64,000 bases of DNA. It comes from Paenibacillus_E qinlingensis. Lineage in GTDB: Bacteria; Bacillota; Bacilli; Paenibacillales; NBRC-103111. The number at the start of each line of letters is the position of its first letter. Positions within the stretch are counted from its first letter, which is position 1. The position numbers and the translations under genes were made by a program. The notes under the pieces were generated by a model, which saw only the letters and a program-made list of their open reading frames with translations, was not told the DNA's origin and did no database searches. The stretch spans positions 124,001 to 188,000 of the forward strand of contig NZ_JAQIVH010000055.1 in assembly GCF_028746185.1 (NCBI RefSeq). The letters run 5' to 3'. Below, in pieces: positions 25,620-34,410 of this stretch.

Positions 25620-26248
25620 TCTTCATTCAACCGATCTGTTTGTTTTTGATCAGACAACCATTCTTCTACATGCTTATTTCGATCTGTTACACGCTTTAAT
25701 TTGTCATGGAATACTTGTTGAAACGAAGTCGTAATCTCTACTTCCTCTTCTATATCGTTCTTCTTTCGTGGCAGCTTGTTGATCCACTTGCTTATTGTGC
25801 CAAATCCCATTCGATCATCCTGTGAGGATTGTAAGAGATCTGTGATATAAGCCACTTCATCAGCGTCAATGATTTTATCCAATAATTGAATATTCTCACC
25901 GACGCCAACAACGAAGAGGGAACGCCCGATCTCCACAATTTGTATGGATTTGTTTTGGCCAAGGGGAACTCCACCTAAAGAACGAATCGAGTTCCCAAAC
26001 ATAGTGCCTTTATTTTTCTTTGCCACATATCTCATCAGCACATAAAAAAGAATAATTATAAATGCAAGTACTAAAATCACCTTAACAACCATCAAAAGTG
26101 AGTCCCCTGAGCCCAATGAATCTGGATAGTCAGTTATGGGATCAACTTTATTGGGTTCAGTTTCCGCATGTACGTTATTACTAGTGTAGAGCATGGCAAT
26201 TAAACTGAGAAACGTTAAGTATGCTTTATTCGATTGAAGTCTTTTCAT
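25616..26248 (-). CDS. fliO: Flagellar biosynthesis protein FliO (FliZ)
   Basis: Membrane protein that helps FliP assemble. 210 residues. N-terminal signal-like helix (AYLTFLSLIAMLYTSNNVHA), a second helix at about 53-72 (MVVKVILVLAFIIILFYVL), then the conserved SH3-like segment LGGVPLGQNKSIQIVEIGRS. The C-terminal 70 residues are charged and variable. AAAGGG precedes ATG 26248. It overlaps fliP by 4 bases. Confidence 0.93.
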   Translation of the reverse strand: MKRLQSNKAYLTFLSLIAMLYTSNNVHAETEPNKVDPITDYPDSLGSGDSLLMVVKVILVLAFIIILFYVLMRYVAKKNKGTMFGNSIRSLGGVPLGQNKSIQIVEIGRSLFVVGVGENIQLLDKIIDADEVAYITDLLQSSQDDRMGFGTISKWINKLPRKKNDIEEEVEITTSFQQVFHDKLKRVTDRNKHVEEWLSDQKQTDRLNEE

Positions 26249-26296
26249 AAGAACAACCCTTTCGGTTTATGTAAGACTCAACCGAATCCGGACGGT

Positions 26297-26659
26297 TTAA
26301 CCTAGAGTCTTTTTGATAGCTTCGATTACACGGTCAGCTTGGAATGGTTTAACAATGAAGTCTTTCGCCCCTGCTTGAATCGCATCAATAACCATGGCTT
26401 GTTGCCCCATCGCAGAACACATAATTACTTTCGCGTTTGGTTCAATTTTCTTGATTTCTTTCAAAGCTTGAATCCCATCCATTTCAGGCATTGTGATATC
26501 CATCGTAATGAGATCAGGTTTCAATTCTTTATATTTTTCGATAGCTTGTGCGCCATCATTCGCCTCGCCACACACTTCATACCCATTTTTAGATAAAATA
26601 TCACGAATCATCATTCTCATAAAAGCTGCATCATCCACAATTAGAATACGGTTAGCCAT
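26297..26659 (-). CDS. cheY: Chemotaxis response regulator CheY
   Basis: Phosphorylated by CheA; binds FliM/FliY at the switch. 120 residues, a single receiver domain. Acidic pocket ILIVDDAAFMRMM, phospho-acceptor Asp in LITMDITMPEMDG (about D54), Ser in VIMCSAMGQ and Lys in FIVKPF. GGGGGA precedes ATG 26659. It sits between fliY and fliO, as in B. subtilis. Confidence 0.97.
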   Translation of the reverse strand: MANRILIVDDAAFMRMMIRDILSKNGYEVCGEANDGAQAIEKYKELKPDLITMDITMPEMDGIQALKEIKKIEPNAKVIMCSAMGQQAMVIDAIQAGAKDFIVKPFQADRVIEAIKKTLG

Positions 26660-26683
26660 TGAAAATATCCCCCTAAAATTAAA

Positions 26684-27955
26684 TTATTGTAATTTTTGAA
26701 TTCGTTCCCATTGATTAACAATGTCGGTAACACGAACCCCAAAATTCTCATCGATAACTACAACTTCACCTTTGGCAATCAACTTATTATTCACCAAAAT
26801 GTCTACCGGCTCACCAGCAAGCTTGTCCAATTCAATGATAGACCCTTGAGACAGTTCTAAGATGTCTTTAATCACCTTATTCGTTCTGCCTAACTCTACG
26901 GTTACCTTAAGTGGTATATCGAGAAGTAAATTCAGGTTTGTATCATCTGCTTGTGAATATGAGCCTGATTGCAAGCTACCAAACTGAACAGGTTGAACAT
27001 TCACATTACGATTTGGCATGCCGCCAAATGCAGCTGGAGGCTGTTGTTGATACATTGGCTGCTGCGGTGGATACATCGGTTGTTGTGGTGGATACATCGG
27101 CTGACCCATTGGAGGCTGCTGATACATCGGCTGTTCATACATCGGTTGTTGGTAAACAGGTTGCTCATACACTGGTGCTGGTTGCGATTTAGGAGCTTCT
27201 TGCACAGGTGGAGCTACTACTGGTGGTGCTTGCGCCGCCGGTGCAGCTTCCATTGCTGATTCAGTATCACCACCACCCATTAAAATCGATACCATTTCTT
27301 TGGCGAAAGGAACAGGCAATAACTGCATAATATTGGAATCAATAAGATCGCCAATCGCAAGTCGGAACGATATCTTTATAAATACGTCCTCGTCAGGCAG
27401 TTTTCCTTCTCCTTTCGACAAATTTAATATGTCGATTCCTGGTGGAGAGATATTGACAAATCGATTAAAGATGGTAGACATGGATGTAGCTGATGAACCC
27501 ATCATCTGATTCATAGCTTCTTGCACCGCGCTGATGTGAATTTCACTAAGGTTTTCATCACCGCCAGTGCCGTCTCCACCCATCATAAGATCGGCGATAA
27601 CTTGAGCATCTTTGGTTTGGATAACGAGTAAGTTAATACCATCGAAGCCGTCAACATAGTTCACATGTACGGCAACATGAGGTCTTGGAAATTGTTCTTC
27701 CAATTCTTCTTTACCGATGACAGACACTTTAGGTGTCGTAATATCTACTTTTTTGCCCAGTAACGTCGATAACGCTGTCGCCGCGCTGCCGAACGTAATA
27801 TTACCAATTTCCCCTAATGCATCCTGCTCAAGTGGGGATAAAAAATCTTCTACTTGCGGAGGCCCATGAAATGAAGAGACAGAACTTTCTTCAGATGATT
27901 GTCTCAATAAAGCGTCGATCTCTTCCTGCGACAAATAATCTCTGTTATTCATCAT
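26684..27955 (-). CDS. fliY: Flagellar switch protein / CheY-P phosphatase FliY
   Basis: Switch component that also dephosphorylates CheY-P. 423 residues from ATG 27955 (AAGGAG site). The N-terminal peptide YLSQEEIDALL matches the CheY-P binding peptide of FliM. The CheC-like domain (about 35-220) has both E..N helices (LGEIGNITFGSAATALS and VQEAMNQMMGSS). A Pro/Gln/Tyr/Met repeat linker (about 260-310) follows, then a SpoA (FliN) domain beginning LNLLLDIPLKVTVELG. The start codon overlaps the fliM stop region (ATGATGAATAA). Confidence 0.96.
   Translation of the reverse strand: MMNNRDYLSQEEIDALLRQSSEESSVSSFHGPPQVEDFLSPLEQDALGEIGNITFGSAATALSTLLGKKVDITTPKVSVIGKEELEEQFPRPHVAVHVNYVDGFDGINLLVIQTKDAQVIADLMMGGDGTGGDENLSEIHISAVQEAMNQMMGSSATSMSTIFNRFVNISPPGIDILNLSKGEGKLPDEDVFIKISFRLAIGDLIDSNIMQLLPVPFAKEMVSILMGGGDTESAMEAAPAAQAPPVVAPPVQEAPKSQPAPVYEQPVYQQPMYEQPMYQQPPMGQPMYPPQQPMYPPQQPMYQQQPPAAFGGMPNRNVNVQPVQFGSLQSGSYSQADDTNLNLLLDIPLKVTVELGRTNKVIKDILELSQGSIIELDKLAGEPVDILVNNKLIAKGEVVVIDENFGVRVTDIVNQWERIQKLQ
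27030..27172 (-). repeat. Coding tandem repeat in fliY linker
   Basis: Imperfect repeats of codons for QPMY, QQPMY and YPPQQPMY lie between the CheC-like and SpoA domains of FliY. On the plus strand they read as repeated GATACAT(C/T)GG(T/C)TG units. This slippage-prone tract is in frame here. Confidence 0.75.
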
Positions 27956-28943
27956 ATTCTTCTTCTCCTTCATTCACGATTTCTGTAATTTGTACAGCCA
28001 TCTTCCCTTTTACGGTACCAGGGCTTCCGAGATATTTCAGCTTCTCGCCCACTTTGACTTGAAGCGAATCTTCGACGGATTTATGCAGAGGGATTACATC
28101 GCCTATTGTTAAACCTAAGAAATCATGGATAGAAATTTCAGACGATCCCAATTCTGCAATGAGAGGTAGCTTGGTTTTCTCCAAGCGTGATTGAAGTGCT
28201 TCCACTTCTTCAGGTGCTCTCGTTTTCTTCTGGGAAACAAACCAGTGATGTACAGAAAGCCGAGGCATGATAGGTTCAATAACAACATGAGGAATACATA
28301 AGTTGATCATACCTGTTGTGTCCCCGATTTTGGTGCTCAGCGATATTAATGCAATTGTTTCATTGGGAGAAACAATTTGCATAAACTGCGGATTCGTTTC
28401 TAGTGCCTCTAAACGAGGTTGAATATCAATAACGGACTTCCATGCTTCCTGCAAGCTATCAAATGCTCGACTGAAAATTCGCTCCATAACAATTGTTTCA
28501 ATCTCAGTTAACGCATTAATTTTAGTTGGCGTCGTACCTGCTCCGCCTAGTAATCGATCTAACATAGCAAAGGCAACATTCGGATGAACCTCAAGTACCA
28601 TTCGACCCTCTAAAGGCTCTGCTTCAAAGATGTTCAAAATGGTCATTTTCGGGATCGAACGAATAAATTCATCATAGGGCAATTGTTCAACCTGAACTAC
28701 ACTGATTTGCACGAAAGTACGCAGCTGCGCTGAGAAATAGGTTGTTAAAAATCTCGCGAAATTTTCATGAATCCGAGTTAAGCTACGAATATGATCTTTC
28801 GAGAAGCGTACAGCTCTCTTAAAATCATAAGCCCTTACCTTCTTCTGAGTATCCTCCTTCTTAAGTTCATCGGCATCCATTTCCCCAGAGGACAACGCAG
28901 CCAGCAAGGCATCGATCTCATTTTGCGATAAAACATCAACCAT
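27945..28943 (-). CDS. fliM: Flagellar motor switch protein FliM
   Basis: Switch protein that binds CheY-P and passes the signal to FliG. 332 residues from ATG 28943 (AAAGGAGG 8 bases upstream; an in-frame GTG 9 bases earlier overlaps it). The N-terminal peptide LSQNEIDALLAAL is the CheY-P site. The middle domain contains LDRLLGGAGTTP (GGXG motif) that contacts FliG. The C-terminal SpoA domain includes IHDFLGLTIGDVIPL. It overlaps fliY by 11 bases. Confidence 0.97.
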   Translation of the reverse strand: MVDVLSQNEIDALLAALSSGEMDADELKKEDTQKKVRAYDFKRAVRFSKDHIRSLTRIHENFARFLTTYFSAQLRTFVQISVVQVEQLPYDEFIRSIPKMTILNIFEAEPLEGRMVLEVHPNVAFAMLDRLLGGAGTTPTKINALTEIETIVMERIFSRAFDSLQEAWKSVIDIQPRLEALETNPQFMQIVSPNETIALISLSTKIGDTTGMINLCIPHVVIEPIMPRLSVHHWFVSQKKTRAPEEVEALQSRLEKTKLPLIAELGSSEISIHDFLGLTIGDVIPLHKSVEDSLQVKVGEKLKYLGSPGTVKGKMAVQITEIVNEGEEEYDE

Positions 28944-28977
28944 TCGAGTCACCTCCTTTAAGCAAAATCATTATGAG

Positions 28978-29463
28978 TTATTGCAGCACTTTATCAGTTA
29001 TCCAAATTTGCTTAATTTTACCTTCATGCAATAATGGGTTTAGTTTGTTCATTATTGTAGAAGTTAAACTATCTGAACCTTTACTTCCTTCAATTTGCTC
29101 TTTCGTCATATCACCAAGAATCTGGACAATCGTTCCCTTAACAGCAGAATCGAGCAAACTATCGAACTCAACCTTAGCCTTTGAATTTTCCATTTCAAAC
29201 GCGAAGCTTATTTTAATGAAATTCTGACTACCTGATAAGTTTGTTAAGATATCCTTAATGATTGAAGTATTCGCCTTAACGGTCTCCGCTGATGGCGCTT
29301 TCGTTGGTTTCACACTCGCAACAGCATCCTGAGCCTTCACAGCAGGATCTGTAGATTCATTATTCTTCTCCATAAAGTTCCACAACACGAACGCTGCAGT
29401 GAGAATTAGTGTGATAGCAATAAGGATGGAAACAATGAGTATAAATATTTTGTTCTTAAACAC
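28978..29463 (-). CDS. fliL: Flagellar basal body-associated protein FliL
   Basis: Single-pass membrane protein around the motor that supports torque. 161 residues. Cytoplasmic start MFKNK, one helix (IFILIVSILIAITLILTAAF), a linker, and a periplasm-side domain with the conserved end GKIKQIWITDKVLQ. The start is GTG 29463 with GGAGGG upstream, directly after the swrD stop codon. It lies between swrD and fliM as in B. subtilis. Confidence 0.9.
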   Translation of the reverse strand: MFKNKIFILIVSILIAITLILTAAFVLWNFMEKNNESTDPAVKAQDAVASVKPTKAPSAETVKANTSIIKDILTNLSGSQNFIKISFAFEMENSKAKVEFDSLLDSAVKGTIVQILGDMTKEQIEGSKGSDSLTSTIMNKLNPLLHEGKIKQIWITDKVLQ

Positions 29464-29685
29464 TTATGAACCCTCCGTATCCCTGGACTGTATTGTCGCT
29501 CGGACGGAACCAATTTCTTGCATGTAGGTCCGCACTAAGCTTACCACAACCTCTGCCTTTTCGAGAACTGTGATTTTCTTGCCTGTCGTCAACGTAATCA
29601 TCGTATCCGGAGTTTCTTCGATAAGCTCAATTAGGATTGCATTCAAAATAAGCGGCCTGCCATTTAAACGAGTGAGAGAAATCAT
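29464..29685 (-). CDS. swrD: Flagellar protein FlbD / SwrD
   Basis: Small cytoplasmic protein of 73 residues; B. subtilis SwrD (YlzI) raises motor torque for swarming. Typical family start MISLTRLNGRPLILNAILIE and core ETPDTMITLTTGKKI are present. AGGAGG precedes ATG 29685. It is followed at once by fliL. The C-terminal extension (about residues 60-73) is variable in the family. Confidence 0.9.
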   Translation of the reverse strand: MISLTRLNGRPLILNAILIELIEETPDTMITLTTGKKITVLEKAEVVVSLVRTYMQEIGSVRATIQSRDTEGS

Positions 29686-29707
29686 CGTTCTCCTCCTGAA
29701 TCAGAGT

Positions 29708-29730
29708 AAGGGGAGCTCAGCTCCCCCTTT
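29708..29730 (-). terminator. Hairpin between flgE and swrD
   Basis: GGGGAGCT/AGCTCCCC, a near-perfect palindrome of 17 bases 17 bases after the flgE stop codon. It is followed on the minus strand by TTACTCTG, so the U-tract is weak. It may attenuate transcription or protect RNA ends inside the operon. Confidence 0.45.
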
Positions 29731-29746
29731 ATCATTCAACTACTGA

Positions 29747-30568
29747 TTAACGCTTCAGATTAACAACTTCTTGAAGCACTTCATCTGATGTTGTAATAAT
29801 TCTGGAATTTGCTTGGAAACCACGCTGAGCAATAATCATCTCTGTAAATTCTCCAGTTAAGTCAACATTGGACATTTCTAGTTGCCCAGAAATGAGTGTA
29901 CCTGTACCCGTTTCTGGATCACCAGCAGCGCCAATTACAATCTCACCATCTGTATTAGCGTTTGCGGTCATTTGATACAAGTTTCCACCGATTTTCTCAA
30001 GACCAGCTGGGTTAGTTACTTTCACAACGCCAATTCGTTGCCCTGTATTAATCGTTTCTCCATCCGCATTTACGCCAATAATTTCACCATTTTGAGCAAT
30101 CGAGAACGATACGATATCCTCTGGAATGACAACCGGACCTGCTCCATCAGGGCCCATAACATGAAGCCCCTCAGCGTTAACAAGATTTCGTGAAGGATCC
30201 ACTGTAAAGTTACCTGCTCTTGTCAAATAAGGTGCATCTACTTGCTCTAGCGTTCCAACAGCGAAGAAGCCATCGCCGTTCACACGCAGATCAGTTGGAA
30301 CATTTGTTGTCATTGCGCTACCAGCTGTATGCACAGTATCAATGGCCGCCAAACTAACACCTAAACCAACTTGCTGTGCATTCACACCACCACGGTTCTC
30401 GTCTGGCGCACTTACACCTGAAACCGTCTGACTAAGAATATCTTTAAACATCACACGGCTACCTTTAAATCCGATGGTATTTACGTTAGCGATATTATTT
30501 CCAATAACGTCTAACTTCGTTTGAAAACCACGCATACCTGAAACGCCTGAGTACAAAGATCTTAACAT
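29747..30568 (-). CDS. flgE: Flagellar hook protein FlgE (short, FlgG-like)
   Basis: Axial protein exported by the flagellar apparatus. 273 residues. The N-terminus MLRSLYSGVSGMRGFQTKL then DVIGNNIANVNTIGFKGS, and the C-terminus LTGEFTEMIIAQRGFQANSR, form the rod/hook coiled core. By order (flgD-TIGR02530-this gene-swrD) it matches the B. subtilis hook gene, once called flgG, so I call it hook; automated annotation may say FlgG rod. AGGAGG precedes ATG 30568. Confidence 0.85.
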   Translation of the reverse strand: MLRSLYSGVSGMRGFQTKLDVIGNNIANVNTIGFKGSRVMFKDILSQTVSGVSAPDENRGGVNAQQVGLGVSLAAIDTVHTAGSAMTTNVPTDLRVNGDGFFAVGTLEQVDAPYLTRAGNFTVDPSRNLVNAEGLHVMGPDGAGPVVIPEDIVSFSIAQNGEIIGVNADGETINTGQRIGVVKVTNPAGLEKIGGNLYQMTANANTDGEIVIGAAGDPETGTGTLISGQLEMSNVDLTGEFTEMIIAQRGFQANSRIITTSDEVLQEVVNLKR

Positions 30569-30597
30569 GAAATAGGCCTCCTAAATCGGATGTAAGT

Positions 30598-30632
30598 ATA
30601 AAAATTGAGTTGCTTCTTTCGATCCACAACTC
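30598..30632 (-). terminator. Weak hairpin between the TIGR02530 gene and flgE
   Basis: On the minus strand GAGTTG, a 14-base loop, CAACTC, then AATTTTTAT. The stem is only 6 bp, so this is a possible attenuator rather than a strong terminator. It lies in the 95-base gap before flgE. Confidence 0.3.
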
Positions 30633-30663
30633 CAGGCTTCCTAAACGGTCGAGCCCTGTAAAC

Positions 30664-31056
30664 CTATGAAATTATCATGGCGCTATCGATCTGAGTAAAC
30701 ACATGATCATTCATTGCTTGGCCATCTAAAGCAGTCACTACGGTTCGATTGGGCACATTAACAATATATCCATTCCCCGCTAAGATCAGTAGTGCGTCTT
30801 TAGCACCTTTGGATGCCGCTTTATCAATGGCATTGTTCATTTTCTCAATTTGCTCCGGTTTGAGTTGTATGCCGCGTTCTTTTAATCTGACCTCAGCATG
30901 ATGACTAAACCTTACAAATTGATCTTGGAAAATTTTCTGAAAAGTAGGATTTACGTTATTCCCGTTAGGTACTACTTGCTGCGTTGGTGTTCTTCTCGTT
31001 GAAGTGGGAGAAACCGCGCTAGGATAAAGTTGACCTATGGATATTCGCTCTGTCAT
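30664..31056 (-). CDS. Flagellar operon protein, TIGR02530 family
   Basis: 130 residues, cytoplasmic. The conserved part FSHHAEVRLKERGIQL followed by EQIEKMNNAIDKAASKGAKD and DHVFTQIDSAMII defines this family, found between flgD and flgE in many Firmicutes. The N-terminal 45 residues are Pro/Thr-rich and probably disordered. Its molecular role is not established as far as I know. ATG 31056 overlaps the flgD stop codon by 4 bases. Confidence 0.85.
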   Translation of the reverse strand: MTERISIGQLYPSAVSPTSTRRTPTQQVVPNGNNVNPTFQKIFQDQFVRFSHHAEVRLKERGIQLKPEQIEKMNNAIDKAASKGAKDALLILAGNGYIVNVPNRTVVTALDGQAMNDHVFTQIDSAMIIS

Positions 31057-31496
31057 TCTGTTTCTCCAGCGTTTTCAATTTTCTTTAACTTATCAAGGGA
31101 AACTTCCACACCATTCACAGTGGCAAATTGATTTCCATCTTTAAAAGTTATTGAATCTACTACGCCAGACATCTCAGTTGTAACACCTGATGCATCTGTT
31201 CCCGTCCATGAAATTGACTTACCAATTAATCCGGACACGAATCCTAATGATTGTCTCATTAGTTTCATTTCACTAGCCATATTCGTCAATTGCTCAACAG
31301 ATGTAAATTGAGCCATTTGAGCGATAAACTCTTTGTCCTGTAAAGGCTGTGTAGGATCCTGATTCTGAAGCTGTGTAATTAATATTTTCAGGAAATCATC
31401 CTTACCCAGGGTTGTGCTGTCCTTCTCCTTGGTTTTCGCGCTAGTCCCTTTATTAATCAGGTCAGCAACATTACCAACGATTGGATTTGTAGCCAT
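31053..31496 (-). CDS. flgD: Flagellar hook capping protein FlgD
   Basis: Scaffold that caps the growing hook while FlgE subunits insert. 147 residues, the short form usual in Bacilli. The family signature LGKDDFLKILITQLQNQDPT followed by PLQDKEFIAQMAQFTSVEQL is intact; a short C-terminal beta domain follows. GGAGGTG precedes ATG 31496. It overlaps the next gene by 4 bases. Confidence 0.95.
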   Translation of the reverse strand: MATNPIVGNVADLINKGTSAKTKEKDSTTLGKDDFLKILITQLQNQDPTQPLQDKEFIAQMAQFTSVEQLTNMASEMKLMRQSLGFVSGLIGKSISWTGTDASGVTTEMSGVVDSITFKDGNQFATVNGVEVSLDKLKKIENAGETE

Positions 31497-31529
31497 ACGT
31501 TCACCTCCAACAATTCATTCTACTTCAAT

Positions 31530-32984
31530 TTAGGCAATGACATCGAAGGAATTACCGTTTGCCTGATTGCGAAGCTGTGCGATTTGCTCCATATCTTCTT
31601 TAAACTCAATAGCATCCACTTCAAGTTCTCCCGAGCGATTTTTCGGTTGTCGTTGTGATTGATTAAAGGATTGCGGTTGCCGTTGTTCTTGGAACATATT
31701 TGAAGCCATGTTTTGACTTTGTGTAACTTCCAATTTCTCAACTTGTAAGCCCTGCGTAAGTAGTGCTTGACGTAATTGAGGCAACTGGCTTTCTAACATT
31801 TGTTTGCCGGCTAAAGTATCTGCTGCAAACTGGGCAAATAACTGTCCATCATGCATGGAAATTTTCACGTCTACATGTCCTAAATTTTTAGGAAACAAAG
31901 ATAGTTTAGCCTCTGAGAATCCTTCGGACATCGTAATCTTCATGTTTTTCAATACATGTGTAGTCATCTCTTCCGTGAAGTTATCTGCAGTTAATACCGG
32001 TACTGGCGTCTTATCAGTTGTAAGCGTCACTTGCTGAGTTTTCTGTAAATCACCAATCGTAACGACGGTATTTGTTCCCGTAGTTGTCTCAATTGGCAAG
32101 TCAACGAGTGGTCGAATGGTCGATTCCGAAATATCATTTGACAGTTCAGTTACAACTAATGGAATATGCTTAATTGCAAATTTCTCTTGCTTAGGTTGTA
32201 GAGATTGCAGATTTACGGAAAGATTGTTATTAAGCGATGAGTCATTATCACGATTGTTTATGTACTTGTTGGAAGAAATTCTCCCATTCGGTGAAGTGTG
32301 TTCCTTAGCTCCTGTGAAAGGCACATTAGATTCAATTGAACTCGTGGAAACATCACTGTTAGTTATCTTCTTGGCATTTCCAACTCCTGCTAAAATCTCT
32401 GGAAGTAATGGTTGGATTGCACTAGCAAGTTCTGTATTCAAAAAGTTTAGAATCGGATTGTCTGGCTGCTGCTTGGATAAAGTGGACAGTATTAACAAAG
32501 TATTCTGTGCTTTCAGACTCATTGAATTAGTTGTTGACTGTTGCCACATGGCAAGATTTCCTGCCGCGAGTGGGTTTGGTGTATTACTAAGTGCAGCTAA
32601 CAAATCTTCTGCATTATCAAACCACTTTTTCACTTTAGGATCTTGCAATAATTTGTCAGCAAGTTCAGGATTACTATTCATTGCTTCTAGAAGCAATTCA
32701 GGCAAAGTACCATCGGACGAAGTCATTTTTGATTCTAGAGCTACATCCGTTTGAATCGGCATTACCAAGCTTTGAAGCATTTGCAACATCATACTCATTG
32801 AAAGCTCAGTTTCTGATGGTTGCCCTTCAGCCATTGCTGCATTTTCTTGTGCAGTTTGGTCTGAAAGAAGTGCTGAAAAGCTATCTGTCGTTCCATTCCC
32901 TTTAGAAGCTGCTTTACTGCCTGCAGCAGTTGTGGTTGCTGTTCCTGATTGCGCAACCGGTGCTGAAGTCATCTGTACGTCCAT
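31530..32984 (-). CDS. fliK: Flagellar hook-length control protein FliK
   Basis: Secreted ruler that times the export switch through FlhB. 484 residues from ATG 32984 (GGGAGG 8 bases upstream). The first ~370 residues are low-complexity Ser/Thr/Asn/Gln-rich, as is usual. The conserved C-terminal Flg_hook domain covers LSLFPKNLGHVDVKISMHDG and LPQLRQALLTQGLQVEKLEV (about residues 365-430). The tail is Gln/Asn-rich. It lies between motE and flgD. Confidence 0.93.
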   Translation of the reverse strand: MDVQMTSAPVAQSGTATTTAAGSKAASKGNGTTDSFSALLSDQTAQENAAMAEGQPSETELSMSMMLQMLQSLVMPIQTDVALESKMTSSDGTLPELLLEAMNSNPELADKLLQDPKVKKWFDNAEDLLAALSNTPNPLAAGNLAMWQQSTTNSMSLKAQNTLLILSTLSKQQPDNPILNFLNTELASAIQPLLPEILAGVGNAKKITNSDVSTSSIESNVPFTGAKEHTSPNGRISSNKYINNRDNDSSLNNNLSVNLQSLQPKQEKFAIKHIPLVVTELSNDISESTIRPLVDLPIETTTGTNTVVTIGDLQKTQQVTLTTDKTPVPVLTADNFTEEMTTHVLKNMKITMSEGFSEAKLSLFPKNLGHVDVKISMHDGQLFAQFAADTLAGKQMLESQLPQLRQALLTQGLQVEKLEVTQSQNMASNMFQEQRQPQSFNQSQRQPKNRSGELEVDAIEFKEDMEQIAQLRNQANGNSFDVIA

Positions 32985-33016
32985 TGTATTCACCTCCCTT
33001 CGTAATTACTTGCTAG

Positions 33017-33934
33017 TTACGGAGCAAGCTTTGCAGCAATCGATGCTGCAATTTCCTTGTTAGCATCTGAGAGGGCAGACATAACCTTAGAACGTGATGA
33101 ATTATCCATTCCACTTAAAATGGATACAACTTTTGCTGGATTTGATTTATTCATCTCTAGCAGAACATTCGAAGCGCTTTTTGGTGTCATATTGGCAAAA
33201 GTTTGTCCAAGATCCGAAGTACTCACCGTGCTAGTCGCTGACTTGGCATCCTTCGTGTTATTCGTGGCTAGTCTTTCTTGTAAAGCAGCAATTTGTTTGT
33301 CACGAACTGGCACAATATCTTTCAAGCCGATGGAAGCAGCGGCTGCTTTTGCAGCATCCATTTTTTCAAGAATCGCTCCTCTGTTATCTGCTTTCATCAT
33401 AGAGAACACCAGTACCATCTCACTAGGCGTTAATGCCTCAATGATAGGTGCAACTTTACTTGGAGTCATCTTGGCGTACATATTGGCAAGCTGTGTGATT
33501 TGATTCGTATATTCTTCTTCCGATTGCGTTTTATCTTTTAACTTCTCTTCAAGTTCGGCAACCTTCGCAACTGAAGCTTTTAGCGAAACGTCTTTATTCT
33601 CAGTCGTCGAATCCGCTTTTTGCAATGCTGCTGTTAATTCATTAACACGAGCATTTAGCTTTGCTATCTCATCTTCCTTAAGCTTTACGCTTTGCTCAGA
33701 TGATACAGCTTTACCTTCAGCCGTCACTGGTGCAGCTTCTTTTGGTGCAGGAACTATTAACCCAACGACAGGCGTGTTGTGCAATGCTTTTTGAATACTA
33801 CTTTTGATATCATAATCAAAAATTGAAAGCAGCACGAAGAGTAAAACCGCCGTAAACACAAAGGGGATGACAAACCAAATCAAAAATCGCTCCAGTGCAC
33901 TATAAGATGCACCCTCTACGCTTGTATCGGCCAT
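33017..33934 (-). CDS. MotE family protein (YlxF type)
   Basis: 305 residues. One N-terminal membrane helix (about 17-40, IPFVFTAVLLFVLLSIFDYD), a long coiled coil (about 78-160), and two MgtE-N-like helical repeats (MYAKMTPSKVAPIIEALTP and FANMTPKSASNVLLEMN). This layout matches MotE/YlxF, which in other bacteria acts as a chaperone for the stator or supports motor assembly; that role is not shown for this protein. AGGAGGGA precedes ATG 33934. It sits between fliJ and fliK as in B. subtilis. Confidence 0.85.
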   Translation of the reverse strand: MADTSVEGASYSALERFLIWFVIPFVFTAVLLFVLLSIFDYDIKSSIQKALHNTPVVGLIVPAPKEAAPVTAEGKAVSSEQSVKLKEDEIAKLNARVNELTAALQKADSTTENKDVSLKASVAKVAELEEKLKDKTQSEEEYTNQITQLANMYAKMTPSKVAPIIEALTPSEMVLVFSMMKADNRGAILEKMDAAKAAAASIGLKDIVPVRDKQIAALQERLATNNTKDAKSATSTVSTSDLGQTFANMTPKSASNVLLEMNKSNPAKVVSILSGMDNSSRSKVMSALSDANKEIAASIAAKLAP

Positions 33935-33957
33935 CTCTTCGTCCCTCCTTTTCTAGC

Positions 33958-34401
33958 TTAATACGATAACCGCCTGAAGCGATTCGTAGCCATTTCATCA
34001 AGAGCATCCTGCTCTTTTTTTGCAATCATGACTTGGAATTGGTTATGTGCTTTTTCTCTGGCTTTGGTCCATACTTTTTCATCTATCATTTTCACTGACA
34101 AATGTTCTTGCTTCTCCGTTACGATATGTTTTGCTTGTTTAACATCTTGATGCTTACGAGCAATTTGTTTATCCACATGATTCATATAACCCTGCATGAG
34201 AAGCATGTTCGATATTGACACTGAATGGCTAGTTGCTTGAATCATTTCATTGTGTAAGCTTTCCTTCTCCTCGAATAATCCATTTAAGCTCGTTTCTTCA
34301 TTCCTTAATTGCCCCATTGCCTCAGATAAAATCCATTCTGCTTGAGTTCGTTCATTATTTTTCAAATCGACAATTTGCTGGAAAGAGTAGCGAAAACTCA
34401 T
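33958..34401 (-). CDS. fliJ: Flagellar export protein FliJ
   Basis: Coiled-coil stalk of the FliI ATPase; escorts export chaperones to FlhA. 147 residues, almost wholly helical with heptad-like spacing. It starts MSFRYSFQQIVDLKNNER, a typical FliJ opening, and ends NRFRRLSY. GATGAGGG precedes ATG 34401. It lies 9 bases after fliI. Confidence 0.92.
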   Translation of the reverse strand: MSFRYSFQQIVDLKNNERTQAEWILSEAMGQLRNEETSLNGLFEEKESLHNEMIQATSHSVSISNMLLMQGYMNHVDKQIARKHQDVKQAKHIVTEKQEHLSVKMIDEKVWTKAREKAHNQFQVMIAKKEQDALDEMATNRFRRLSY

Positions 34402-34410
34402 CTAGGACCC

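Noticed and set aside
27030..27172. CRISPR-like direct repeats
   Set aside because: The repeats are short, without unique spacers, and keep the fliY frame; they code for QPMY units.
32116..32754. 212-codon plus-strand frame opposite fliK
   Set aside because: Entirely antisense to a recognised gene, with no family resemblance and no ribosome site.
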